The notes: generated by a model from the letters alone, not told the origin. A stretch of 64,000 bases of DNA from an uncultured Clostridia bacterium (GCA_945829235.1 CALZUA010000011.1:28640-92639); one strand, 5' to 3'. Positions 8,451-15,741 are shown, numbered from the stretch's first letter. A program made the numbers and translations.

Positions 8451-8502
8451 CGTTCCCGAGAACGAGCTTTCGGTTGACAGAACGGTCGCGGATTGTTGGT
8501 AA
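8451..8502 (+). pseudogene. Decayed partial duplicate of malic enzyme 3' end
   Basis: These bases repeat the last part of the malic enzyme gene (8327-8433) with two internal deletions. The first 28 bases differ from 8327-8354 at a single position. Read in frame the copy gives VPENELSVDRTVADCW and a stop, while the gene reads VPENELSVDNIIPSALDRTVADAVAKAVADCW. It lies only 12 bp after the true stop. It is probably a relic of a tandem duplication; it has no ribosome binding site. Confidence 0.75.
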
Positions 8503-8545
8503 AAAATCAAACAAGTAATTTCAGGCAGAATAAGGAGAGGCTAAT

Positions 8546-8800
8546 ATGAATTTTGAATATTATCCGCGCGGGGTGTGCTCGCGCAAAATGACTTTTGACG
8601 TTGAAAACGGAATTGTGAAAGAGCTGAAGGTTGAGGGCGGTTGCAACGGCAATTTACAAGGAATTTCATCGCTTGTGAAAGGGCTTCCCGTGGACGAGGT
8701 TATCGACAGACTTTCGGGCATTCGTTGCGGAGCGAAATCTACGTCTTGCCCTGCGCAGATTGCCGAAGCACTGCGTCAGTTTAAGGAGAAGAATGTATGA
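8546..8800 (+). CDS. TSCPD-domain protein, TIGR03905 family
   Basis: An 84-residue protein made of a single TSCPD domain, the small domain also found at the end of adenosylcobalamin-dependent ribonucleotide reductases. Residues 1-12 (MNFEYYPRGVCS), the GGCNGNLQGIS turn and the signature IRCGAKSTSCPAQIAEAL are diagnostic. Stand-alone members are common in Clostridia and their function is unknown; the conserved cysteines suggest metal or redox chemistry. The ATG follows AAGGAG by 8 bases. Its stop codon overlaps the metF start as ATGA, so it is translationally coupled to one-carbon metabolism genes. Confidence 0.9.
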   Translation: MNFEYYPRGVCSRKMTFDVENGIVKELKVEGGCNGNLQGISSLVKGLPVDEVIDRLSGIRCGAKSTSCPAQIAEALRQFKEKNV

Positions 8801-9663
8801 AAATAGCCGAGCTTTTCAAGCCGGGTAAAACGGTTTTTTCCTTTGAGATTTTCCCGCCGAAGAAGGACGGCTCGATTGACACGATTTACAGCACGCTTGA
8901 CGGCTTGTCCGACCTGCACCCCGATTTTATCAGCGTAACCTACGGCGCGGGCGGAAGCGAGGCAAACGTTATCACAAGCGAGATTGCGGGGCTTATCAAG
9001 CGCAAATACAACACCGAGAGCATCGCTCACCTTACCTGCGTGAATTCCTCGAAAGAGGACATTGATTTTCAGCTCGAGCAGTTCAAAAAGCAGGGGATTG
9101 AAAACGTTCTGGCACTGCGCGGCGACATAAACCCTGACATTCCCCCGAAAAAGGATTTTGCTCACGCGTCCGATTTGATTTCGTATATGAAAGAGCGCTC
9201 GGATTTGGGGTTTTCGGGAGCTTGTTATCCCGAGGGACACGTTGAGTGCGAGTCGCTTGACAAGGACATCGAGAACCTGAAAATCAAGGTTGACGCAGGC
9301 GCTTCGCACCTGATTTCGCAGTTGTTTTTTGACAACTCCTCGTTCTACAAATTCATCGAAAAAGTGCGTGCGGCGGGGATAAAAGTGCCGATTGAAGCGG
9401 GGATAATGCCTTGCGTGAACGCGAAGCAAATTCAGCGAATGGTAGGAATGTGCGGCGCGTCCTTGCCGACAAAATTCACGAAGATGATTGCGCGCTACGA
9501 GAACAACCCCGAGGCTATGCGTAGCGCGGGGATAGCGTACGCGGTTGACCAGATAATCGACCTGTGCGCGAACGGCGTTGACGGAATACACCTTTACACG
9601 ATGAACAATCCGGTTATCGCCCGGAAAATCGCCGAGAGCGTTTCCTCGGTAATCAGAATATGA
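8797..9663 (+). CDS. metF: 5,10-methylenetetrahydrofolate reductase
   Basis: A 288-residue flavoprotein that reduces methylene-THF to methyl-THF, the methyl donor for methionine synthesis. The N-terminal FSFEIFPPKKDG, SVTYGAGGS, HLTCVNSS and LALRGD segments follow the MetF barrel in order, and QLFFDNSSFYKF matches the folate-binding loop. The length is that of the E. coli-type enzyme. Start and stop both overlap the neighbouring genes by four bases (ATGA), making a tight three-gene unit with a TSCPD protein and a MetH-activation-domain protein. This implies that the methyl group goes to a cobalamin-dependent methionine synthase encoded elsewhere. Confidence 0.95.
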   Translation: MKIAELFKPGKTVFSFEIFPPKKDGSIDTIYSTLDGLSDLHPDFISVTYGAGGSEANVITSEIAGLIKRKYNTESIAHLTCVNSSKEDIDFQLEQFKKQGIENVLALRGDINPDIPPKKDFAHASDLISYMKERSDLGFSGACYPEGHVECESLDKDIENLKIKVDAGASHLISQLFFDNSSFYKFIEKVRAAGIKVPIEAGIMPCVNAKQIQRMVGMCGASLPTKFTKMIARYENNPEAMRSAGIAYAVDQIIDLCANGVDGIHLYTMNNPVIARKIAESVSSVIRI

Positions 9664-10325
9664 GCGAAATCAACCGCGCAGACGCGCTGAGGTATATGGG
9701 TTTTCGCGGCTTGGAAACCGTGGACGAGCGGACAAGCATTCTGGTTGACGAGTGCGAAAAAAAGTTGCTCGAAGCGGCGAAACCGCGTTTTATGTCGCGG
9801 GTTTTCGACATTTTCCGCGATGGCGAGCGGCTTTATCTCGGTGAAAACGGCGTGAAGCTTTTGGGTGAGGACATCAAAAATCACCTGAAAAGCTGTGAAA
9901 AAGCGGCGGTTGTGTGTTCAACATTGTCCGCGGACACCGACAAATTTCTGAAAAAACAGGAGCTTTCGGACGCGCTGACGGGGCTGATAAGCGACGCGTT
10001 GGCGAGCGCTTACGCCGAAACCGTGAGCGAGGACGCGCTTGCGGAGCTTCTCGGGCAGATGTCGGGGTACAACGCGACGTGGATTTTCGCGGCGGGCTAC
10101 GGAGATTTTCCGTTAAAGCAGGTTTCGGATTTGCTTACGCTGGTTGACGCGGGGCGAAAAATCGGAGTAACGTGCCTTGAATCGGGAATGCTCACGCCGT
10201 GCAAAACGATTGTAGGCGTTGCTGGATTATCGGAAAAACCGCTGAGCACCGCCGAAAAATCTTGTGCAAATTGCCGAATGCGCGGAAAGTGCGAGTTCAG
10301 AAAGAGCGGAAAAAAGTGCGGATAA
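9660..10325 (+). CDS. Methionine synthase activation-domain-like protein
   Basis: A 221-residue protein resembling the C-terminal AdoMet-binding reactivation domain of cobalamin-dependent methionine synthase, here as a separate gene. The motif LTPCKTIVGVAGLSEKP corresponds to the AdoMet-binding region (RxxPxxGYP-like in MetH, altered here), preceded by a helical domain. The C-terminus has a Cys cluster (CANCRMRGKC...KKC) that could hold an iron-sulfur centre and is not present in E. coli MetH. It overlaps metF by ATGA and is followed at once by an intrinsic terminator. Likely role: reductive reactivation of cob(II)alamin on a split methionine synthase. Confidence 0.85.
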   Translation: MSEINRADALRYMGFRGLETVDERTSILVDECEKKLLEAAKPRFMSRVFDIFRDGERLYLGENGVKLLGEDIKNHLKSCEKAAVVCSTLSADTDKFLKKQELSDALTGLISDALASAYAETVSEDALAELLGQMSGYNATWIFAAGYGDFPLKQVSDLLTLVDAGRKIGVTCLESGMLTPCKTIVGVAGLSEKPLSTAEKSCANCRMRGKCEFRKSGKKCG

Positions 10326-10329
10326 ATGC

Positions 10330-10357
10330 AAAAAGTCGGCTTTGCGCCGGCTTTTTT
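10330..10357 (+). terminator. Intrinsic terminator of the metF operon
   Basis: AAAAAGTCGGC, a short loop, GCCGGCTTTTTT. It begins 4 bases after the stop codon. Confidence 0.9.
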
Positions 10358-10397
10358 CAATGCTCGCAGTTTGAGATAAACGGCTTTGTAAAGCGAT

Positions 10398-10778
10398 TTA
10401 TGCGCTGTCGGAATTTACTCCCGAAACGCCGCCGACCATTCCGAAAATGACGCAAAGAACAGCCTTGACTGCCAGCAAAACGCCGCCCGTCAGCCCGAAA
10501 ATCAGCGAGATTACAACGAGCGGCAAGATGAACATAATCCCGCACAGCGCGCCGGTTTTCAGCCCGCCTTTTCGCCGAAGCTTGCCGGCAACTCTCCCGC
10601 AGACAAAGCTCCCCACTGAAATCGCGACAACAGCCGCCGCGCCCGAGGCAGTCGCCGCGGTGTCGGTTATGGTAAGAGCGCCCGCGGCGAGCGCCGCCAA
10701 AATCAAAGCCGCGCCGTAGCCCGCCGCAATTCCCGCCGCAAAAGGCGCAAACGGCGAGCGGCGCTTTTTTTTGCGCAT
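10398..10778 (-). CDS. TIGR04086 family membrane protein
   Basis: A 126-residue integral membrane protein with four hydrophobic helices (about residues 13-35, 41-62, 75-96 and 97-118) after a basic N-terminus MRKKKRRSPFAP. The helix pattern and Gly/Ala content fit the TIGR04086 family of Firmicutes, whose function is unknown. I start it at the ATG at 10778, which follows GGGGTG by 7 bases; a GTG five codons upstream lies inside the stem of a hairpin and has no site of its own. The ribosome binding site is in the 3' arm of that hairpin. Confidence 0.8.
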   Translation of the reverse strand: MRKKKRRSPFAPFAAGIAAGYGAALILAALAAGALTITDTAATASGAAAVVAISVGSFVCGRVAGKLRRKGGLKTGALCGIMFILPLVVISLIFGLTGGVLLAVKAVLCVIFGMVGGVSGVNSDSA

Positions 10779-10785
10779 AAAATCA

Positions 10786-10821
10786 CCCCGCACAGAATTT
10801 CTTGGTACATTCTATGCGGGG
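10786..10821 (-). promoter_or_regulatory. Hairpin burying the ribosome binding site of the TIGR04086 gene
   Basis: On the minus-strand RNA, CCCCGCAUAGAAU pairs with AUUCUGUGCGGGG over 13 bp (one G-U), with a 10-nt loop. The final GGGG of the 3' arm is the Shine-Dalgarno sequence, 7 bases before the ATG. The stem should block initiation unless it is opened. Confidence 0.65.
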
Positions 10822-10973
10822 TTTGTACAAAATATTTTCGCAAAAATTCGTTCAAAATCTCGCTAATTACAGCCCGATTTTTCGGCAAATTTCACTCAAC
10901 AAGCGCCAAAATTTGCCAGAAAACGCCGCGCAAAATCTCGGCAAAAACGTTGACCTCAAACACCGCGAACCCG

Positions 10974-11948
10974 CTATTTAACCTCGTTCACAAGCTCTTT
11001 CCCGCTCAGGTAATCATCAAGATTTTTGAGCGTAACCTCGGCAATATTCGCGAGAGCTTCTTCGGTTAAAAAGGCTTGGTGCGAGGTAACGATAACGTTC
11101 GGTCGCGAAACGAGAAGCGAGATAACTTCATCTGTGACAATTTTGTCGGAGTTGTCCTCGAAAAACAGTCCGCTTTCTTCCTCGTAAACATCGAGTGCCG
11201 CGCCGCCAATTCGCTTTTCGTTCAGCGCGTTGAGGAGCGCCTCGCTGTCGATGAGGTGACCGCGCGAGGTGTTGACGATAAGCGCACTCTTTTTCATCAG
11301 CCGCAGTGCCGCTTCATCGATGATATAGCGCGTCTGCTCGGTCAGCGGGCAGTGCAGGGAGATGATGTCCGAGTTTTTGAAAAGTTCCTCTTTTGACACA
11401 TATTCGATGCCACTGTTTTCGGCGGGATAGAGGTCGTAGGCGATGACGTTCATTCCGAAACCGCGGCAGATATCGATGAACACGCGCCCGATTTTTCCCG
11501 TGCCGATAATGCCCGCGGTTTTCCCGTGCAAATCAAAGCCGGTCAGACCGTTGAGGCTGAAATTAAAGTCGCGCGTTCTGATATAGGCACGGGGTATTTT
11601 TCTGTTAAGCGCGAGGATAAGCCCCATCGTGTGCTCGGCAACAGCATACGGCGAGTACGCGGGCACGCGCAAGATTTTCAGCTTGCCTTTTGCGGCGGCA
11701 AGGTCAACGTTGTTGTAACCCGCGCACCGCATCAGAATTACCTCAACGCCTTCCTTGGCGAGAATATCAATAGTTTTCTCGTTCACCACATCGTTGACAA
11801 ACGCGCAGACCGCCTTGCAACCCTCGGCGAGCTTTGCGTTTTCGGGGCGAAGCCGTCCCACATAGTAGTCGATTTCGTAATTTTTGTTGTACTTGTCGAA
11901 CCATTCCTTATCATAAGGCTTTGCGTCAAAAAAAGCGATTTTTTCCAT
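10974..11948 (-). CDS. ldhA: D-lactate dehydrogenase (D-2-hydroxyacid dehydrogenase family)
   Basis: A 324-residue NAD-dependent enzyme that reduces pyruvate to D-lactate. The substrate-domain motif LMRCAGYNNVDL and the segment VPAYSPYAVAEHTMGLILALNRK are typical of the LdhA branch. The Rossmann fingerprint GIIGTGKIGRVFIDICRGFG (about residue 146) and the catalytic histidine region near VTSHQAFLT are present, with the arginine in LIVNTSRGHLID. The ATG follows AAGGAG by 9 bases. The downstream 25 bases to the next feature hold no gene. Other D-hydroxyacid substrates such as hydroxyisocaproate are possible in Clostridia, but the motifs favour lactate. Confidence 0.88.
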   Translation of the reverse strand: MEKIAFFDAKPYDKEWFDKYNKNYEIDYYVGRLRPENAKLAEGCKAVCAFVNDVVNEKTIDILAKEGVEVILMRCAGYNNVDLAAAKGKLKILRVPAYSPYAVAEHTMGLILALNRKIPRAYIRTRDFNFSLNGLTGFDLHGKTAGIIGTGKIGRVFIDICRGFGMNVIAYDLYPAENSGIEYVSKEELFKNSDIISLHCPLTEQTRYIIDEAALRLMKKSALIVNTSRGHLIDSEALLNALNEKRIGGAALDVYEEESGLFFEDNSDKIVTDEVISLLVSRPNVIVTSHQAFLTEEALANIAEVTLKNLDDYLSGKELVNEVK

Positions 11949-12009
11949 AATAATTCTCCTTAATTCGGCTTGTAATCTGTATCTTTTGCCGATTTACGTC
12001 AAATTATGC

Positions 12010-12038
12010 TTGACAAAAACGGAAAATGTCATTATAAT
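12010..12038 (+). promoter_or_regulatory. Sigma-A promoter of DMT transporter gene
   Basis: Perfect TTGACA, 17-bp spacer, perfect TATAAT. The predicted start near 12045 falls right at the GGAGTG ribosome binding site, so the mRNA has almost no leader; it also rules out the in-frame ATG at 12041 as the start codon. Confidence 0.88.
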
Positions 12039-12055
12039 AGATGTGGAGTGATTTT

Positions 12056-12943
12056 ATGGAAGAAAAGTCAACGCGGCTGAAAAAAGCCGTTTTATTTATT
12101 GTCCTGTCGGCGCTTGCGTTTGCGTTTATGAACCTGTTTGTGCGGCTGTCGGGGGACGTGCCGATTATACAGAAAACGTTTTTCCGCAACCTTTTCGCGG
12201 TATTTGTCGCATCAATCACGATGATAAAGCACAAGCACCCGATTTTGCCGAAAAAATCCGAGGCTTTTGACCTGCTGATGAGAGCGGGATTCGGGTACTT
12301 GGGAGTATGTTGCAACTTTTACGCGTTAACCAACCTGAACGCCGCGGACGCGTCGATGCTGAACAAAATTTCGCCGTTTTTCGCGATAGTTTTCTCGGGG
12401 ATAATCCTCAGGGAGCGCGCGAACAAAATTCAGTGGCTGATTGTACTTATCGCTTTTGCGGGAGCGCTTTTCGTGCTTAAACCGACGCTCTCGAACGTCC
12501 AGCTTTTGCCGTCTGTCGCGGGATTTGTCGGCGGAGCGTGCGCGGGGCTTGCGTACGCGTTTGTGCGAAGAGCCTCGTCAAAGGGCGTGCCGGGGTATTA
12601 CATCGTGTTTTTCTTCTCGGCATTTTCAACGCTTTGTGCGTTGCCGTTTGTGGTTTTCGATTATCACCCGATGGAGCTTTCGCAGTTTTTGTGCCTGCTC
12701 GGAGCGGGTTGTGCGGCGGCTTGTGGGCAGTTCGCGATAACCGCGGCATACTCCCACGCACCCGCGAAAGAGGTTTCGATATACGACTACTCCTCGATAA
12801 TATTCACGGCAATCCTCGGCTATTTCTTTATGGGCGAAATCCCCGATATATACAGCTTCATCGGCTTTTTCATCATAATCGCGGCGGCGGTTGCGATGTT
12901 TTTGTACAACAACCGAAAACTCCCCGAAAAAGAGGACAAATAA
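12056..12943 (+). CDS. EamA/DMT-superfamily transporter
   Basis: A 295-residue membrane protein with about ten hydrophobic helices in two repeated EamA halves: the first includes ALAFAFMNLFVRLSGDVP and the second begins near GFVGGACAGLAYAFVRR. The C-terminus is short and basic. Members of this family export or import metabolites such as amino acids or S-adenosylmethionine; the early motif RLSGDVPIIQKTFFRN is common among SAM/drug-metabolite branches, but the substrate cannot be set from sequence alone. The start at 12056 follows GGAGTG by 5 bases. The gene is monocistronic, with its own promoter and a bidirectional terminator. Confidence 0.85.
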   Translation: MEEKSTRLKKAVLFIVLSALAFAFMNLFVRLSGDVPIIQKTFFRNLFAVFVASITMIKHKHPILPKKSEAFDLLMRAGFGYLGVCCNFYALTNLNAADASMLNKISPFFAIVFSGIILRERANKIQWLIVLIAFAGALFVLKPTLSNVQLLPSVAGFVGGACAGLAYAFVRRASSKGVPGYYIVFFFSAFSTLCALPFVVFDYHPMELSQFLCLLGAGCAAACGQFAITAAYSHAPAKEVSIYDYSSIIFTAILGYFFMGEIPDIYSFIGFFIIIAAAVAMFLYNNRKLPEKEDK

Positions 12944-12945
12944 AC

Positions 12946-12974
12946 AAAAACCGGAGCGAGAAACTCCGGTTTTT
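12946..12974. terminator. Bidirectional intrinsic terminator
   Basis: AAAAACCGGAG, 7-nt loop, CTCCGGTTTTT. It serves the transporter gene (plus) and the YegP-like gene (minus), which converge here. Confidence 0.9.
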
Positions 12975-12994
12975 ATGTATGATTTGACGAAAAA

Positions 12995-13375
12995 TTACTT
13001 GTCCTCAACCTCAACAATCTTCGCGTCAACAACATTTTTCTTGATGCTCTCGATGCCGTTCTTGCAACCTGCCTTTGCCTTATAGCCCTCGCCGGTTGCG
13101 ATAATCTGGCCGTTCTTTGCCTTCAGGCGGAAACGGAACTCGCCCTTTTTGTCGGCGTACAGCTCGAACTTGGGGTTCTTTTCGGTAGCGTAACCCTCAA
13201 CGGTCTGATCCTCGACAGCCGCCTCGGGAGCGTTTGTGATAACGCTGTTAATGCCGTTTTTGCAAGCATCGAGGGAGTTGTAGGTTTCGCTTGTTGCGAT
13301 AATTTCGCCGTTGCCTGCCTTGAGGTTGAACATAAACCCATCGTTCTTGGTCTTCTTGATTTCAAACTTGCCCAT
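12995..13375 (-). CDS. YegP-family protein with two DUF1508 repeats
   Basis: A 126-residue protein made of two copies of the roughly 50-residue DUF1508 module. The first runs KFEIKKTKNDGFMFNLKAGN to about residue 50, the second KFELYADKKGEFRFRLKAKN to about residue 115; each has the I-I-A-T-(S/G)-E-x-Y turn and the C-K-N-G-I helix. YegP proteins are widespread and poorly understood; some are linked to stress response. The charged C-terminus ends VEVEDK. The ATG follows AAAGGA by 9 bases, and a strong promoter lies about 50 bp upstream, so it is a monocistronic gene. Confidence 0.93.
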   Translation of the reverse strand: MGKFEIKKTKNDGFMFNLKAGNGEIIATSETYNSLDACKNGINSVITNAPEAAVEDQTVEGYATEKNPKFELYADKKGEFRFRLKAKNGQIIATGEGYKAKAGCKNGIESIKKNVVDAKIVEVEDK

Positions 13376-13425
13376 AATTTTCCGTCCTTTCCAAAAGTCG
13401 AATTTTAGGATAAACCTATATTTTT

Positions 13426-13454
13426 ATTTTAGCATTATTTTTCAGCCTTGTCAA
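13426..13454 (-). promoter_or_regulatory. Sigma-A promoter of the YegP-like gene
   Basis: Minus strand: TTGACA, 17-bp spacer, TAAAAT with upstream TG (extended -10). Confidence 0.85.
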
Positions 13455-13558
13455 GCATTTTAAGAAAAATTTTTCACATTTTACAATTTGGTTTGTGCTT
13501 TTTGGACAACTTTTGGTGTTGAAAAATCGCCGAGTAATGTTTGTTCGCGCACCGCGGC

Positions 13559-13594
13559 TTTTGTCAATTTCGTGCTTGTGCGAAATTGACAAAA
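13559..13594. repeat. Inverted repeat, 14-bp stem
   Basis: TTTTGTCAATTTCG and its exact complement CGAAATTGACAAAA around an 8-nt loop. It lies downstream of tRNA-Leu and 100 bp upstream of the YegP promoter. It could be the second part of a double terminator or an operator; it contains TTGTCAA, a -35-like hexamer, on both strands. Confidence 0.7.
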
Positions 13595-13602
13595 ACGCAG
13601 AG

Positions 13603-13627
13603 GAGGACGGTCCAAAGGACCGTCCTC
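13603..13627. terminator. Perfect 11-bp hairpin after tRNA-Leu
   Basis: GAGGACGGTCC, loop of 3, GGACCGTCCTC, beginning 2 bases beyond the tRNA CCA end. In the direction of the tRNA a T-run (GTTTTT) comes only 8 bases later, so it may be a weak terminator or a processing signal. Confidence 0.6.
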
Positions 13628-13629
13628 AC

Positions 13630-13716
13630 TGGTGCTGATGACCGGACTTGAACCGGTACGGTGTTGCCACCGAGGGATTTTAAGTCCCTTGCGTCTGCCG
13701 ATTTCGCCACATCAGC
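13630..13716 (-). tRNA. tRNA-Leu (UAA anticodon)
   Basis: Minus-strand sequence with acceptor stem GCTGATG/CATCAGC, a D arm, anticodon stem GGGA/TCCC around the loop CTTAAAA (anticodon TAA), a long variable arm typical of class II tRNAs, a T arm with GGTTCAAGTCC and an encoded CCA end. Total 87 nt including CCA. It is preceded by a consensus promoter and is not adjacent to other tRNAs. Confidence 0.96.
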
Positions 13717-13733
13717 GTTTTATACCAACAAAT

Positions 13734-13762
13734 ATTATACCACAATTCGCCGCTTTTGTCAA
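13734..13762 (-). promoter_or_regulatory. Sigma-A promoter of tRNA-Leu
   Basis: Minus strand: TTGACA, 17-bp spacer, TATAAT, 17 bp before the mature 5' end. Confidence 0.9.
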
Positions 13763-13800
13763 GCATTTTTGCGTTGAATTATACGGGAAATCCCGATAAA

Positions 13801-14769
13801 TCAAGTCGCCGCAGATGTAGACTCTGCGGCGCTTGTTTGACTTGTCTTGCTTGTTGAACTTGATTCGCCTGATGAACTCGTTTGACTTGATTGAACAGGC
13901 TCGTTTTCTTGCGAGATATCAACCTGCTCAAAAAAAGCGTGGAGCATTTGGTAATACGCAAGCTCGTTGATGTGAACGCCGTCGCCCGATGAAAAGTACC
14001 ATTGAAGCTCACCTTTTTCGTTTTGCAGAGCATCGTGAATGTTGACGAACCGAACGCGCTCGGGGTAGGTTTTGGTTATGTAATCGGAAAGCGCGCGGTT
14101 GAACTCGACAATGCGTGAATTTGGCGTAAAATCCGAGCAAACCGGCGAAATGCTCAACACCAACACGTCCGTTTCGGGCAACTCAAGCGCCTTGTCGATA
14201 ACCTTTCGGTAATTCTCGCAGTATTCCTGCTTGTCGGTCATATTTACATCGTTCATTCCCATCCAGAAGATAGCGTGTTTTGGCTTTGTATCTTTGATTA
14301 CAGACAGGAAATCGATGCCCTTGCCTCTGCGGAAAAACTCCATTTCAAAGATATTTCTCGCGGCGGCATTTCCCACTCCGAGAACGTTATCCGCTTTCAG
14401 CACGCCGAAAACCTCAAGTCCTTTGCAAATGCTGTCGCCGATGAACAGCGACTGTTCCGTGAATTGCCTTTGTTCATCGGTAATGCTCAGCTCAATGTAA
14501 GGGATTTGATTGTAGTCGTGTGTGGACGATGAAAACTCCATATCAGCGGTTGATTGACTGCTCGATGAACCGAACGAGCTACTCGATGAGCTTGATGATG
14601 AGGAACTTTCGGATTCCTCGGAGGTTGCCAAAGAGTTTACCGAAGATTTTGCCGACGGTGAGGAAATCAAGTTTTCCGAGCCAAAAACGTGAGTTGACAG
14701 CGATGGGTTGTAGCCGCACCCGCAAAGCAAAAACGCGGCTCCGACCACGCACAATAATCTCTTCTTCAT
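13801..14769 (-). CDS. SGNH/GDSL-hydrolase lipoprotein with Ser-rich linker
   Basis: A 322-residue predicted lipoprotein. The signal peptide ends in LLCGC, with lipidation at Cys18. Residues 35-80 are mostly serine, a flexible spacer. The catalytic domain follows: block I FIGDSICKG with the nucleophilic serine, block III GMNDV, and block V DGVHIN with the Asp and His. The tail is again Ser/Thr-rich. The family includes esterases and O-acetyl-glycan hydrolases that act at the cell wall; the substrate is unknown. A second SGNH protein with a Ser-rich spacer lies at 46808. The ribosome binding site is weak and no clear promoter is visible, so it may be read from the gene upstream. Confidence 0.87.
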   Translation of the reverse strand: MKKRLLCVVGAAFLLCGCGYNPSLSTHVFGSENLISSPSAKSSVNSLATSEESESSSSSSSSSSSFGSSSSQSTADMEFSSSTHDYNQIPYIELSITDEQRQFTEQSLFIGDSICKGLEVFGVLKADNVLGVGNAAARNIFEMEFFRRGKGIDFLSVIKDTKPKHAIFWMGMNDVNMTDKQEYCENYRKVIDKALELPETDVLVLSISPVCSDFTPNSRIVEFNRALSDYITKTYPERVRFVNIHDALQNEKGELQWYFSSGDGVHINELAYYQMLHAFFEQVDISQENEPVQSSQTSSSGESSSTSKTSQTSAAESTSAAT

Positions 14770-14798
14770 ACAAATTTCGCCACTTGGTCTAAAACTAA

Positions 14799-14818
14799 CC
14801 CGCCGACTGCTCGGCGGG
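14799..14818 (-). terminator. Probable intrinsic terminator
   Basis: Minus strand: CCCGCCGA, loop of 4, TCGGCGGG, followed by TTAGTTTTAG. The T-run is interrupted, so read-through into the SGNH gene is plausible. Confidence 0.65.
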
Positions 14819-14841
14819 TGTTCGATGATTTAAGAGCTGAA

Positions 14842-15432
14842 TTACTTTTTCTTGCTGTTCTTTGTTGCCTTAGCGGGCTTTGCGGCGGGCTTTGCGGCAG
14901 GCTTAGGAGCAACCTTAGCTTCGGTTTTTGCGGGAGCAACAGGTGCCTTAGCTTCGGTTTTTGCGGGAGCAACAGGTGCCTTAGCTTCGGTTTTTGCAGG
15001 AGCAACAGGTGCCTTAGCTTCGGTCTTTGCAGGAGTCGCAGGCTTGGTTTCCTTAGTAGCGGGCTTAGCGGCAGTCTTAGCGGGAGCCTTTGCCGCCTTC
15101 TTTGCGGGAACGAGAACCTCAAGTGCCTTGAACTTTGCTACATCGCCCGATTTAACCTTAATAAATCCTTTATCGAGAGCGTCTGCGAAAGAAAGTGCGC
15201 CGCTGAAAACCTTGTCGATAATCTCGGGAGCGGCCTCGATAGCGCAACCGTTGTCGTTATAAGGATAAGGAGCAACGAGAATTTTTCCCTCTCTTACAGC
15301 AACGTACAAATCTTCATTTGCTTCTGATATCAGGGAGATGGAAACTGCAACAGTATCCTCAAATTTCTTCGCTTTAGAAGCGGCGGGTTTAAGATAACCC
15401 ATTACCTTTTCGGAAAGCTCTGCGTTATTCAT
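14842..15432 (-). CDS. SCP2-like domain protein with histone H1-like Lys/Ala/Pro tail
   Basis: A 196-residue protein in two parts. Residues 1-105 look like a small sterol-carrier-protein-2-like fold (MNNAELSEKVMGYLKPAAS to DKGFIKVKSGDVAKFKAL); this assignment is tentative. Residues 108-196 are almost only Lys, Ala, Pro, Thr and Glu, with an 11-residue unit TEAKAPVAPAK repeated, ending KNSKKK. The tail resembles the C-terminus of histone H1-like bacterial proteins and would bind DNA, RNA or anionic polymers. The gene has a strong promoter and an AGGAGG site with 8-base spacing, so it may be abundant. Function unknown. Confidence 0.8.
   Translation of the reverse strand: MNNAELSEKVMGYLKPAASKAKKFEDTVAVSISLISEANEDLYVAVREGKILVAPYPYNDNGCAIEAAPEIIDKVFSGALSFADALDKGFIKVKSGDVAKFKALEVLVPAKKAAKAPAKTAAKPATKETKPATPAKTEAKAPVAPAKTEAKAPVAPAKTEAKAPVAPAKTEAKVAPKPAAKPAAKPAKATKNSKKK
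14915..15040. repeat. 33-bp coding minisatellite
   Basis: Nearly identical 33-bp units begin at 14915, 14948, 14981 and 15014 (the last partial). The period is a multiple of three and encodes the 11-residue Lys/Ala/Pro repeat of the tail, so copy number can change without a frameshift. Confidence 0.9.
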
Positions 15433-15512
15433 AATAAAATCCTCCTATAAATTTGGAATATCAAACTTTTTGCATGCCCAAATTTCGCACTTCTGCAAAA
15501 TTTCATAATCTT

Positions 15513-15541
15513 AGTATATCATACATTCTGTATAATTTCAA
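15513..15541 (-). promoter_or_regulatory. Promoter of the SCP2-like gene
   Basis: Minus strand: TTGAAA, 17-bp spacer, TATACT with upstream TG. Confidence 0.7.
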
Positions 15542-15655
15542 TAGGCAATATTTATAAATTTATACCATTTTTCAAAAAAATTATATATAAATGCTATAAT
15601 ACAGCCCGAATTTTTGTTATTTTTTAAGAAAACTTTCGATTAAAAAAATAAACTA

Positions 15656-15684
15656 TTGAAAAAGAAAAATCAATGTGTTATAAT
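15656..15684 (+). promoter_or_regulatory. Promoter of the phosphosugar mutase gene
   Basis: TTGAAA, 17-bp spacer, TATAAT. The in-frame ATG at 15673 falls inside it, which supports the downstream start at 15742. Confidence 0.8.
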
Positions 15685-15741
15685 GAAAAAGTAAAAATAT
15701 TTGGAAAAATTCCCGAGAATTTTTTAAAGGAGGAAATTATC

